This document shows, piece by piece, positions 6,927 through 16,000 of a DNA stretch of 64,000 nucleotides (position 1 is the first letter of the stretch; each line of letters begins with the position of its first letter). The notes under the pieces were generated by a model. That model was not told the DNA's origin and did not search any database. It was given only the letters and a program-made list of their open reading frames with translations. The position numbers were made by a program, and so were the translations under genes. This stretch comes from Berkiella sp964496435. Lineage in GTDB: Bacteria; Pseudomonadota; Gammaproteobacteria; Berkiellales; Berkiellaceae. The stretch covers positions 47,677-111,676 of the forward strand of contig CAZBZP010000011.1 of NCBI GenBank assembly GCA_964496435.1, written 5' to 3'.

Positions 6927-7532
6927 ATGAGTGTAGATGCAGTTACCCTTCCTAAAATAAATATTTCAGAAAGTGCTGAAAAGCATTTTAATCATCTTAT
7001 CGCAAAGGAAGACATGCCTGGCATGGGCCTGCGGATTTTCCTTGATCACCCCGGACGCCCCAATGCGGATATTAGCATTTCCTTTTGCCCGCCTGGGGAG
7101 CACCGTGCAGGTGATATCCCTGTTGAGTTTGAACAATTTACGCTATATATCGATAGATCAAGCGTTTCTTACCTTATTGATGCGGAAATCGATTATAAGT
7201 CCGATAAAATGGGCGGTCAGTTAGCGATAACAGCCCCTAATCTACGCGCAACTAAGCCCAGCGATGAGGCAAACCTAACTGATAAGGTAAACTTTATTTT
7301 AAGTAATGAAGTAAATCCTAACCTGGCTAGTCATGGCGGTATGGTCAGCTTAGTTGAAATAACACCAGAGAATGCAGTTGTCTTACGCTTTGGCGGTGGG
7401 TGTCATGGTTGTGGCATGGTAGATGTTACTTTAAAGCAAGGCATAGAAAAGGCGATTATGAGCCAAGTGCCTGAAATAACTGCCGTTATTGATGTGACAG
7501 ATCACACTTCTGGCGAAAACCCGTACTACTAG
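6927..7532 (+). CDS. nfuA: Fe-S cluster carrier protein NfuA
   Basis: Carrier that accepts [4Fe-4S] clusters and passes them to target enzymes, important under oxidative stress or iron limitation. The N-terminal half is a degenerate A-type (IscA-like) domain without its cysteines (about residues 5-105). The C-terminal Nfu domain holds the CxxC cluster-binding pair in GGGCHGCGM (C159, C162). At 201 aa it is slightly longer than E. coli NfuA (191). CAGGTG lies about 5 nt before the ATG. It stands alone among small genes of unknown role. Confidence 0.95.
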   Translation: MSVDAVTLPKINISESAEKHFNHLIAKEDMPGMGLRIFLDHPGRPNADISISFCPPGEHRAGDIPVEFEQFTLYIDRSSVSYLIDAEIDYKSDKMGGQLAITAPNLRATKPSDEANLTDKVNFILSNEVNPNLASHGGMVSLVEITPENAVVLRFGGGCHGCGMVDVTLKQGIEKAIMSQVPEITAVIDVTDHTSGENPYY

Positions 7533-7589
7533 CTTTGCTTTTAAATTGTGTACAATAAATGGATCCGTCTACGCCTCAAAGGCTTCGCC

Positions 7590-7620
7590 GGACACGTAAA
7601 TTCAAAATGGGAAGAGTGTG
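7590..7620 (+). repeat. Second copy of the mltG leader 3' segment
   Basis: GGACAC-R-TAAATTCAAAATGGGAAGAGT-R-TGAT is shared with 882-911 upstream of mltG (R marks the two variable positions). In both places the repeat ends at the start codon and supplies its ribosome-binding site. The left arm of the long inverted repeat is not seen here, though GCCTCAAAGGC nearby could form a short stem. Confidence 0.6.
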
Positions 7621-7806
7621 ATGGCTGAGAAAATTCAAAGAACAGGCTACATGAGCGAAATAGATAAATTCTTGCGTGATTTTAATCAAAACCGCAGCCA
7701 AGTGCCCGACTCCGTCATTAAGGAAGTTGAGAAACATAAAAAGATAGCTGCCAAAAGGGATAAAGTGGCCGATGAAGAGACATCACCTATCTGGAAAGAC
7801 TTTTAA
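7618..7806 (+). CDS. Small charged protein of unknown function (62 aa)
   Basis: Not recognised. Either GTG 7618 or the next codon ATG 7621 could start it. The position of GTG aligns exactly with the mltG start in the shared repeat. The protein is polar and helical (MSEIDKFLRDFNQNRSQVP, then VIKEVEKHKKIAAKRDK) with a short C-terminal PIWKDF. It has no membrane segment. The shared leader with mltG suggests shared regulation. Confidence 0.6.
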   Translation: MMAEKIQRTGYMSEIDKFLRDFNQNRSQVPDSVIKEVEKHKKIAAKRDKVADEETSPIWKDF

Positions 7807-7907
7807 ATATCCTTCAAAATGCTTAAAGCAATCGGTATAGACAAGTATTCTAGTCATCTATATAATTTGGCAAAAATACCCCTAAAGGTTTAAAAGGATA
7901 GGTAACC

Positions 7908-8264
7908 ATGACAGCCTATAAAAAATTGAATTCAATCCCAACGGATTATGAAACCTTTTCAAGACAGTATGACAAGCTTCATGCTGCGAGTGCTCGTATA
8001 GGCAAAGCTGCTGATTATGGCTTTAGTGTCGTAAGAGAAGGCGAATACCTTGCAAATGATGGCCTCAACAACACCCATCGCGTAGCAAATGCTATTTCTC
8101 AGGCAGGCTTCGATCCAAGACAAAGCCAGGATTTCGACCCAAGATACACAGGTCCAAATCGCCGCAGAAATACGCCAGATATGCCTTACCCACAAGATGA
8201 GCTAAGGCATGATGATCCACGTTATCAGGCTCGTGCACGTGCAAAGGCACCAAGACCTATTTAA
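7908..8264 (+). CDS. Protein of unknown function (118 aa), Arg/Pro-rich C-terminus
   Basis: Not recognised. The N-terminal half looks helical (DYETFSRQYDKLHAASARIG, then FSVVREGEYLANDG). The second half is disordered and rich in Arg, Pro, Asp and Tyr (DPRYTGPNRRRNTPD, YQARARAKAPRPI). There is no signal peptide. AAAGGATAGGTAACC precedes the ATG. A strong terminator follows 20 nt after the stop, so it is a single-gene unit. Confidence 0.6.
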   Translation: MTAYKKLNSIPTDYETFSRQYDKLHAASARIGKAADYGFSVVREGEYLANDGLNNTHRVANAISQAGFDPRQSQDFDPRYTGPNRRRNTPDMPYPQDELRHDDPRYQARARAKAPRPI

Positions 8265-8284
8265 AAGGCATCATTACTTAAAAT

Positions 8285-8322
8285 AAAAAACCACATAATG
8301 GCAACATTATGTGGTTTTTTTT
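8285..8322. terminator. Strong bidirectional-looking terminator
   Basis: AAAAAACCACATAATG (8285-8300), GCAA loop, CATTATGTGGTTTTTT (8305-8320): a 16-bp perfect stem flanked by A and T runs. Confidence 0.9.
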
Positions 8323-8330
8323 AACTTGCT

Positions 8331-8394
8331 TAAAACCCCCCTCAATCCCCCCTTTGGGATCAAAGAGGGCGCGAGGAAGGAGCGCGGGGTTTTA
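8331..8394. repeat. 64-bp imperfect palindromic element (REP/MITE-like)
   Basis: The outer arms TAAAACCCC (8331-8339) and GGGGTTTTA (8386-8394) are perfect complements. Inside are CTTTG-GGAT-CAAAG and GCGC-GAGGAAGGA-GCGC hairpins. GC content is clearly above the surroundings. It lies between a terminator and the ribosome-binding site (GGGAG) of the next gene. Only one copy is seen in the window. Confidence 0.4.
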
Positions 8395-8411
8395 TAATAG
8401 GGAGCAGCTTT

Positions 8412-10661
8412 ATGCATAACGATAATCCCACATCTGCTGTTTTGAGTCTCTGGCAACAAAATCTTTGGCGAAGCCCTTTAAATAATCTCACATTATCAAA
8501 ACAGCCCAATTTTGAAATTGCCAATCTATCGGATATTGAAAAAGGCATTGTGCCTAATATAAATACCGATGGCAGATATTGGATTGCCCCTATCGTAGCA
8601 GAGCATAAAAACGATAAATTCTATTGGATCCCCATGTGGGTCCCTGTTTGTATTCAGAACAAGTCTATAAGCTTATCTCTCCATGCGCTGCCCTGGGTTC
8701 CCTATATTCACAATGAAAAAACTTTTGGCAATGCACCTCTTCAAGGGCAAATGCATATTGTTGATGCATGGTTAAGCTTTGATTGGCTCAATGAAGAAAA
8801 TCAACTGGCCTTTGACAGCTGGCAAGAAGCTTATGAGTCAATTCAGGGATTATTTGATTGGCAAAGCGCTAGTCGTCAACAAGATCTTGAGCTTGTTAGC
8901 CATGCCTTTATCATGAAAGAACCCTGCTTGGATGATAGCGCTTCAATGCACAGTTTGCTTTGTCAGCGTTATGCGACGCTCACAGATTTATCCTCGAAAG
9001 AAATAATGCAAACTCATGAGTGCTTAAACCATGCTTCAATTTTATGTGCGGCCCCTTCAGGGCAAGCGCTCAATCTGGAAGCCTTTAATGCAGCAATTCA
9101 TGCGCTCTTAATGGAAGAGGGTGAGTTTATCGCCCTTAAAAATTCAATAGAAGCGCCTAAAAAGGATTTCATAGATGCCCTCGCGCATGCGCACGTTGCT
9201 TATGCTCTCGTGAAACAACAAGCTATACCATCGATTTGGCAATACACTAAGGGTAAGTGTGATGCGTTTCATTATCAGTTAAAAAGCTTCAGTGAAGCAC
9301 AGCTTAAAGAAATTTACTCACAATATCAAAATGCAATACAACTTGCCGTATCTGTCAGCACAGCTTTAGCTTCGCTGGAGGATGGCGATGGCGAATATGA
9401 AAATGACTCCTCATCGCTTAGTGCTTTGCATGAAAAAGATGAACATTTCGAAAAGAAATTGCAACGTTTATTACAGCTACAATCTGAGCTTGCAGATAAA
9501 ATGCAGCGGAAATTTATGTCATGGATTTTACCAAGCAGAAAGCTCCGTAAAGAAGAGTTAAATTATTTTTGCAAAATGCTTAAATTATCGAGCCAATCTA
9601 CTCAACAAGATCTTGTAGCTAAGTTGAGTGAAAAGATACAGCATGTAAAAGTTTCGCGCACTAAAATACAGCAGCAACTCATTGATGTTGAGGAGCTCAA
9701 AATTGCCAGTCAAGTCGCCCTACAGCAATGGGAAAGTTGGTTTGAGTCACATTTTTCAGGCCTTGGTAATACGCTAAGCTTTGAAGAACAAGTGCTCAGG
9801 ATGCAAAACCATTTTGCACATCAGATATACGCGCTTATTTTTGAAAAATCTGGGTGGCAGTCTGGCAATCTCAGTGCTTGTGATTTACTGATTATCAATG
9901 ATGCACAAAACTTACTGCCTCAAGAGGTTGTCGCTTTTCTTGCTAAAGCAAAAAAAGCACTCATATTAGGAGACAATCAAGACCATCATGCCTTGCCTGT
10001 CATGAGCTCTGTGGCGCAAGAATGGGAGTTAAAACAATACGGTCTCAATGATGATGAGCTCTTAGAAGAAATGCAGTTTAAAGGTATGCTGCCTAGTTTT
10101 GGTAATGCCTTTAGCGTTGCTTTGGCTAATAGTACTTATCAAACAACGCTTGAACATGGCATAACTATCTCCACCTTGAGCTTGGGGCACGATGATTGTA
10201 TAGAGAAGCAATATCATGCCATATCAGAGCAGGGTGATAGTCAAGTAAGAGACAATCAATTAGTCAATGAACAGCAAGCTTTGTTTATTGTGCATTGGCT
10301 TGAAACGGGTCCACTTACATCGCATTTAGCAAATACAGTTATTATCACGCCATTTGTTGCGCAAAAAGAATTACTTTGCCGAAAATTAAAAGAGCATCGC
10401 CTTAACTGCGAAGTGCTTACTTTTCATGAGTTAACAGATAAGCAATGGCAGAACGTTGTCTTTTCGCCTGTTTATTGTCAAAAAGATCAAAGGCCCTTTG
10501 TATTTGATCAAGGCGAAAACATGCTATACAGCTTAAGTGCACGTTCCTCAAAAAATATTTGGGTAGTTGGTGATTTAAATATTTTTGATCCCAGAATGCA
10601 TAGTCCTTCAGGTAATTTAGCTAAAAAGTTATTTTCACCCGAGACAGAATTAATAGAATAA
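8412..10661 (+). CDS. Superfamily 1 helicase-like protein with degenerate motifs
   Basis: A 749-aa protein whose C-terminal third follows the order of UPF1/DNA2-type SF1 helicases with altered motifs. A Walker B/motif III-like stretch reads DLLIINDAQNLLP then ALILGDNQ. Motif IV resembles VIITPFVAQKELL, motif V resembles LTFHELTDKQWQNVVFS (the usual QG is lost), and motif VI reads SARSSKNIWVVGDLN (the usual TRA is lost). A Walker A GxxGxGKT is not found; CAAPSGQALN near residue 212 may be its remnant. The middle (about 330-470) is coiled-coil. The reading frame is intact, so this may be a retained pseudo-enzyme. It is convergent with the lyase gene. Substrate and role are unknown. Confidence 0.6.
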   Translation: MHNDNPTSAVLSLWQQNLWRSPLNNLTLSKQPNFEIANLSDIEKGIVPNINTDGRYWIAPIVAEHKNDKFYWIPMWVPVCIQNKSISLSLHALPWVPYIHNEKTFGNAPLQGQMHIVDAWLSFDWLNEENQLAFDSWQEAYESIQGLFDWQSASRQQDLELVSHAFIMKEPCLDDSASMHSLLCQRYATLTDLSSKEIMQTHECLNHASILCAAPSGQALNLEAFNAAIHALLMEEGEFIALKNSIEAPKKDFIDALAHAHVAYALVKQQAIPSIWQYTKGKCDAFHYQLKSFSEAQLKEIYSQYQNAIQLAVSVSTALASLEDGDGEYENDSSSLSALHEKDEHFEKKLQRLLQLQSELADKMQRKFMSWILPSRKLRKEELNYFCKMLKLSSQSTQQDLVAKLSEKIQHVKVSRTKIQQQLIDVEELKIASQVALQQWESWFESHFSGLGNTLSFEEQVLRMQNHFAHQIYALIFEKSGWQSGNLSACDLLIINDAQNLLPQEVVAFLAKAKKALILGDNQDHHALPVMSSVAQEWELKQYGLNDDELLEEMQFKGMLPSFGNAFSVALANSTYQTTLEHGITISTLSLGHDDCIEKQYHAISEQGDSQVRDNQLVNEQQALFIVHWLETGPLTSHLANTVIITPFVAQKELLCRKLKEHRLNCEVLTFHELTDKQWQNVVFSPVYCQKDQRPFVFDQGENMLYSLSARSSKNIWVVGDLNIFDPRMHSPSGNLAKKLFSPETELIE

Positions 10662-10679
10662 TTTTACAGTCATGGAACT

Positions 10680-10723
10680 GCTCTTTCCTCACTTAAATTT
10701 AAAAACACAGGTGAAGAAAGAGC
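10680..10723. terminator. Hairpin between convergent genes
   Basis: GCTCTTTCCTCAC (10680-10692) and GTGAAGAAAGAGC (10711-10723) pair over 13 positions with one mismatch and an 18-nt loop. There is no clear T-run, but the location between two converging stops suggests a termination role. Confidence 0.4.
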
Positions 10724-10752
10724 GAACAGCCATTAATGAGAAAAGATAAGGG

Positions 10753-12471
10753 TTATATCGAGCTCATCTTAACTGCATGTGACTTTTTTTTCTCTTCCGT
10801 ATTGACGTTAGCTTCAATTCTTTGCAATTCATGCATCTTGCTTTGAGTGGGTTGCACACTTCGGGTTGGCTTAATGCGAGAGTTCAGAAAAGTAAATTGA
10901 CGGCCCAAGTTTTCCTTAACGGGTTTAGATACAGCTCCAGGAATTTTAGCCATGGTGGCATAAACCGCACCATCACCCGCTAATTTCTCATTGGGATGCG
11001 CTTTAACATGCGCTATACATGCTTTTAAATCATCCACAAAACGTTCCGCAAAATCTGGGGAGCTCAAATGTCTTGCTGTTAGACATAAATGGCAGCCATT
11101 GGGTTTTTGAATATTATTTAAGTGCCAGCCTTTCAATTCTTTCATCATATGTGACACTTGGAAGATATTGATATTTTTTGTATTAAAAGCGACAAGGCTG
11201 AGCTGGGGGTTACCCATTATCTCAAGATCTTCGATTTCTCTTAATCTAGCTTCGATTTCTTGTCTTAAAGTGATGATCTGTTTTGTCGTTTCAACGTATT
11301 TATCTTCACCTATTAAAGCTAAGGTTCCCCACGTCATCATGATATTAGCTCCACAGCGGCTACCGGGTTGATCGGGGGTGACATACATGCCAATTTCAGA
11401 ATCAAGTAATACATAGGGCTGATGTATACCTATTTCTTTTCTCATCATGATAACGGAAGAGCCTTTGGGTGTTTGGCCATATTTATGGGTATCACAAGAA
11501 ATCGTAGTAACCCCGGGAAGTCGAAAATCAAAGTCAGGAAGCGGGAAGCCTGCTTTTTCAGCAAAGGGTATCAAAAAGCCGCCTAAACAAGCATCAACAT
11601 GCATGCCGATATTATTCGCTAAAGCGATTTCGCTTAAAGCTTTGATAGGATCTACCGTCCCTGTAGGATAGCTAGGCGCAGAGCCTACCAGCGCAATGGT
11701 GTTTTTGTTAATTTTTCTTTTCATCGCTTGGACATCAGCGGCGCCAGTTGCGGGATCAACAGGTACTTTAGTGACGCGAATGCCATATGTTTGAGCTGCT
11801 TTTTCAAAAGCGGCGTGTGCAGAAGATGGGATGACGATGTTTGGTTTAGTAATACCTTTCTCTTTATATGCCCATTCTTTATAGGTACGCATTGCTTCCA
11901 TAATGCTGCCAGTACCACCCGAGGTAATGGTGCCGCAGATAGTTTCATCACCTTGATACAATTTTGAACACCAAGCAATAACTTCTGCTTCGCGTTGTGC
12001 AATATTTGGCCAAGCACCACCATGCAAAGGGTTAGTATAGGAGCTCAAAGCAAAAATTTTGGCATTAAATTGATCTAAGTTGATATCATCCCGATAGATG
12101 GCACCTGACATCTGATCGCCAAGATGCTCGGCGTTACAATCTTTGGCTATTTGCGCAAGTAAATTTTCCCCATCAATGCCTTGTTTGGGTAGTGCATCAT
12201 ACACAAGCTGCCTTTTTGCATGGATATCTTTATCCATCTTATCCAATTCAGGTTCAAATTCTTTATCGAGTTTGGCTTTAAATTTTGCACCGATGAGTGG
12301 CACTTTAGGTAGTAAATTAAAAGCTTTGTTTTGCCACCATTCAAAATCATTGCGCCAATCTCTTTGTAGTAAGTTATAACCAACGATAGGCGCTATCGTG
12401 CCTAAAACAACCTGAACAGGGGTATAACCTTTGAGGGCTTCATTTAATGGCGTGGTTAAAAAACTTAGCAT
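10753..12471 (-). CDS. Sphingosine-1-phosphate lyase-like PLP-dependent enzyme
   Basis: Group II decarboxylase-fold PLP enzyme, 572 aa, whose layout resembles eukaryotic sphingosine-1-phosphate lyase. An N-terminal hydrophobic segment (YTPVQVVLGTIAPIVGYNLL) is followed by a linker with KVPLIGAKFKAKLDKE and the catalytic domain. The PLP-binding lysine lies in CDTHKYGQTPKGSS (K330). GGTGSIMEA and HVDACLGGF are the expected cofactor motifs. Such lyases cleave phosphorylated sphingoid bases to phosphoethanolamine and a fatty aldehyde. Legionella pneumophila delivers a homologue (LegS2/Spl) to host cells. Sphingolipid biosynthesis genes are absent here, so action on host lipid is an inference. Plain glutamate or tyrosine decarboxylase is less likely, given the N-terminal anchor and THKYG context. 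Confidence 0.85.
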   Translation of the reverse strand: MLSFLTTPLNEALKGYTPVQVVLGTIAPIVGYNLLQRDWRNDFEWWQNKAFNLLPKVPLIGAKFKAKLDKEFEPELDKMDKDIHAKRQLVYDALPKQGIDGENLLAQIAKDCNAEHLGDQMSGAIYRDDINLDQFNAKIFALSSYTNPLHGGAWPNIAQREAEVIAWCSKLYQGDETICGTITSGGTGSIMEAMRTYKEWAYKEKGITKPNIVIPSSAHAAFEKAAQTYGIRVTKVPVDPATGAADVQAMKRKINKNTIALVGSAPSYPTGTVDPIKALSEIALANNIGMHVDACLGGFLIPFAEKAGFPLPDFDFRLPGVTTISCDTHKYGQTPKGSSVIMMRKEIGIHQPYVLLDSEIGMYVTPDQPGSRCGANIMMTWGTLALIGEDKYVETTKQIITLRQEIEARLREIEDLEIMGNPQLSLVAFNTKNINIFQVSHMMKELKGWHLNNIQKPNGCHLCLTARHLSSPDFAERFVDDLKACIAHVKAHPNEKLAGDGAVYATMAKIPGAVSKPVKENLGRQFTFLNSRIKPTRSVQPTQSKMHELQRIEANVNTEEKKKSHAVKMSSI

Positions 12472-12557
12472 GGGTACTTCCTTATATAGTAAAGATGAAC
12501 GAAGAGAACGAAAGCCCTTTCTTGATTAAAGAAAAGGCTGCGAAGAGATTGGGGCTT

Positions 12558-12977
12558 TTAGGAAACTTTTTTATTTTGAGAAAATATCTTTGTTTGATAT
12601 TCAGCTAACACATCAAGAAGGGCTACATTATCGTCCGATTTAATGACATAGTCATTCATACCGGCTTCAAGGCAGGTTTTTCTATCTTTTTCATCCGTGC
12701 TGGAGGTAAAAGCGATTACAGGTATGTTTGATTTATCACTTTCAATGGCACGAATACGTTGTGTTGCCTCATAACCATTCATTTGGGGCATGAAAACATC
12801 CATGATTACAATGTGATAATTTGACTGTAAAATGGCTTCTACGGCCTCAGAACCAGTACTAACTGACTCTACTTGGTAGCCTTGGCCTTCGAGAAATCGG
12901 CTAAGCAACATGCGAGCGGTACGACTATTTTCAACGAGGAGAATATTTAATTGATCGTTAGATGCATCCTGACTCAT
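12558..12977 (-). CDS. Single-domain response regulator (CheY-like receiver)
   Basis: A 139-aa stand-alone receiver domain. The phospho-acceptor aspartate is D60 in IVIMDVFMPQMNG. The acidic pocket is VEN rather than the usual DD, the Thr/Ser switch is in AFTSS, and the conserved lysine is in YVIKSD. There is no output domain or neighbouring histidine kinase, so partners are unknown. Replacement of one acidic-pocket residue may alter metal binding. It is divergent from smc, with 114 bp between the starts. Confidence 0.88.
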   Translation of the reverse strand: MSQDASNDQLNILLVENSRTARMLLSRFLEGQGYQVESVSTGSEAVEAILQSNYHIVIMDVFMPQMNGYEATQRIRAIESDKSNIPVIAFTSSTDEKDRKTCLEAGMNDYVIKSDDNVALLDVLAEYQTKIFSQNKKVS

Positions 12978-13091
12978 AACACTTCCATGGTATACTGTTG
13001 CATTCGATAAGAATCAGTGTACATGTTATATGTAATCGGAGCTAGTATAGCCCTTTGAGCCCCTTGGCTTTGGAATAAGACTGAGAAATAA

Positions 13092-16000
13092 ATGAGATTA
13101 ACTAAAATTAAACTTGCCGGCTTTAAATCATTCGTTGATCCCACCACGATTCAACTGATGAGTAATTTGACCGCTATTGCAGGCCCTAATGGCTGTGGCA
13201 AGTCTAATGTAATCGATGCCGTTCGATGGGTAATGGGCGAATCATCTGCCAAGCACTTGCGTGGTGGCTCATTAACAGACGTGATCTTCAGCGGCTCAAC
13301 AGCACGCAAACCAGTTGGTCAGGCAACCGTAGAACTTTTATTTGATAACAATGAAGGCAAGTTGGGTGGCGAATATGCGGCCTACTCAGAAATTGGCATT
13401 AAACGTCAGGTAACACGTGACGGCCAGTCCACTTATTTCCTCAATGGCCAAAAATGTCGACGCAAAGACATCACAGACATCTTTTTAGGTACCGGTCTTG
13501 GGCCAAGAAGCTATGCCATTATTGAACAAGGCATGATCACACGTGTGATCGAAGCTAAGCCTGAAGACTTAAGAACCTTCCTTGAAGAGGCCGCAGGGAT
13601 CTCTAAATACAAAGAGCGACGTAAAGAAACTGAAAACCGCATTCAACATACACAAGATAATATTGCCCGAATTAACGATATTCGAGGCGAGCTTGAAAAC
13701 CAGCTCAATAAACTCAGAAGGCAATCACAAGCTGCTGAACAGTATAAAATCTTAAAGGCACAGGAACATGAGAAAAGTGCCCAGTTGGCAGCTTTGGCTT
13801 GGCAAAGGCTAGATACTCAAATTAAAGAAACAGATGCCAAGATCAGAGAGCTTATAGTCAAGTTAGAAGAAGAGCATGCAAACTCTCAGCATTATAAGAC
13901 GGATCAAGAAAAGCAACGTGTTGCCTTAACGGATGCCAATGATGCTTTAAATGAAGTGCAGAAACGTTATTATGGTGTAGGTGGTGAAATAGCTAAGATA
14001 GAACAAGCTATTCAACATCATCAAGAACGTCAGCAACAATTGTTAGCAGATAAGCTTGAAGCAGAGCAAATATTATTAAGCTCCCAAGCACAATTAGAAC
14101 AAGATAAAAATAGCCTAAGCACACTTGAGACACGTATTGAAGTCCTAGACCCTCAATATGAAGCTGCTAAAGAGAGTGCAGACATGTCTAGTGAATTGCA
14201 GTTAGAAGCTGAGATGGCACTGGAAACCTGGCGTGAACAGCATTCTAAAGCACAACAAGATGCGGTTGCCCCTACAAGACAAGCTGAATCTGAAAAAGCA
14301 AAAATCACGCAACTTGAAAGACAAATTCATTTAACCCAAGAGCGTATCGAGCGCTTACATAAAGAGCTCAGCGAGCAAGCCACAGTTGATGCTGCTGAGA
14401 TGGAAGTGATTACTGAAAAAATCTTAATCCAAGAAGAAGCGATTGAAGCCTTCGCTGATGAAATGGCAAACTTTGCATCACAAAAGGAAAAGATTAATCA
14501 CGATCAAAATGCATTGCGTCCAGAAGTAAAAACGCAACAAAAAGCACTGAATGAAATGCAAGGTCAGCTTGCTGCCCTTAAAGCATTGCAGGCGCAAGCG
14601 CTGGGCAAAGACCAAGGTGCTAAAAAGGCTTGGTTTGAATCTCAAGGCATTACTGAATTACATTATGTTGCTGAAAAAGTTGATGTAACCCCAGGCTGGG
14701 AAAATGCAGTTGAAACTGTGTTGGAAGGCTTTTTGGAAGCGGTTGGTGTTGAGCATGGTCAACTTAGCGGTCTTGCAAGAGCGATTGAATCACTTGAAAA
14801 AACCGGACTCAATTTAATTGAATGGGGCAATCAAGCACCACAACATAAAGATCAAAGTAGGCTGCTTGGTTGTTTGTCTACACAATCGGCCTTTCCAGAA
14901 AAAATTTATCAATTACTGCATAGTGTTCACATAGCACAAACCTTAGATGAGGCAACGCGCTTAGTAGCTAACATACCTGCCCATGAATCTGTTATTACGC
15001 CCCAAGGCTATTGGATGGGACAAGGCTGGGTAAAGGTGAGAAGCACTTGTGCGGATAATGATTCAGGGATTTTAGACAGAGAACAAAAAATAAAATCTCT
15101 AACACAAGACATTATGCTCAGTACTGAGAAATTAGAACAATTACAGCTATCCATAGAAGACAATGAAGATAAATTAAAAGCGCTTGAATTAGAAAAAGAA
15201 AATAAGCAACAAGACAAAAGTAAAGCGCAGCAAGAGTTGGTCTCATTACAGTCTGAACGCAAAATTAAACAAAATAAGCTTGAGCAAATTCAAAATCGCC
15301 AAAGGCAGATCCAACGCGAAGAGAATGAATGTAAAGAGATCATTGCTCATGCCCAAGCAGAAGTGCAAAGTTCACGTAGCAATTTGCATTCGGCAGTGGA
15401 TGAGATGTCAAGGCTGACAAATGAACTGGAAGCGCTACAGCAAACGAAGCAAAGCGTTCATGACCAAGTTGGGATTATGCGACAAAAAGCCAAAGATGCT
15501 TCGCAAATTTCCCAGCAATTATCAATGGAATTGCAAACGGCAAAAACGCAAGTGGATTCATTGCGCAGTAATCTAAGTAGATTTGCTGAGCAAATAGAAC
15601 AAGCGCAAAACAGGGTGCAAAACATCATCATTGCCTTGGAAAGAAATGAAGAGCCTATTAGCACCTTAAGAGAAGAATTAGAAATCAATTTAGAAAAGCG
15701 CATCATTATCGAAGCCCAATTAAATCAGGCACGTGATAATGTCGCAGCTATTGATATCTCATTGCGTGAGCTTGAGCAAAAGCTATTCTTAATTGAGCAA
15801 CAAACAACACAAGTAAGAGAGCAATTAGAACAAGCTAAAATGCTCTGGCAAGCTCTACAAGTACGATGTGAAGGCGCCTTGGAAAAATTAAAAAATTCTG
15901 AGTTCACCTTAGAAACTCTGCTTGAAACAATGCCACCTGAAGCAAATGAACAAGAATGGCAGCAAAACATTGAAGAACTTGAAAAGAGTATTGCGCGTTT

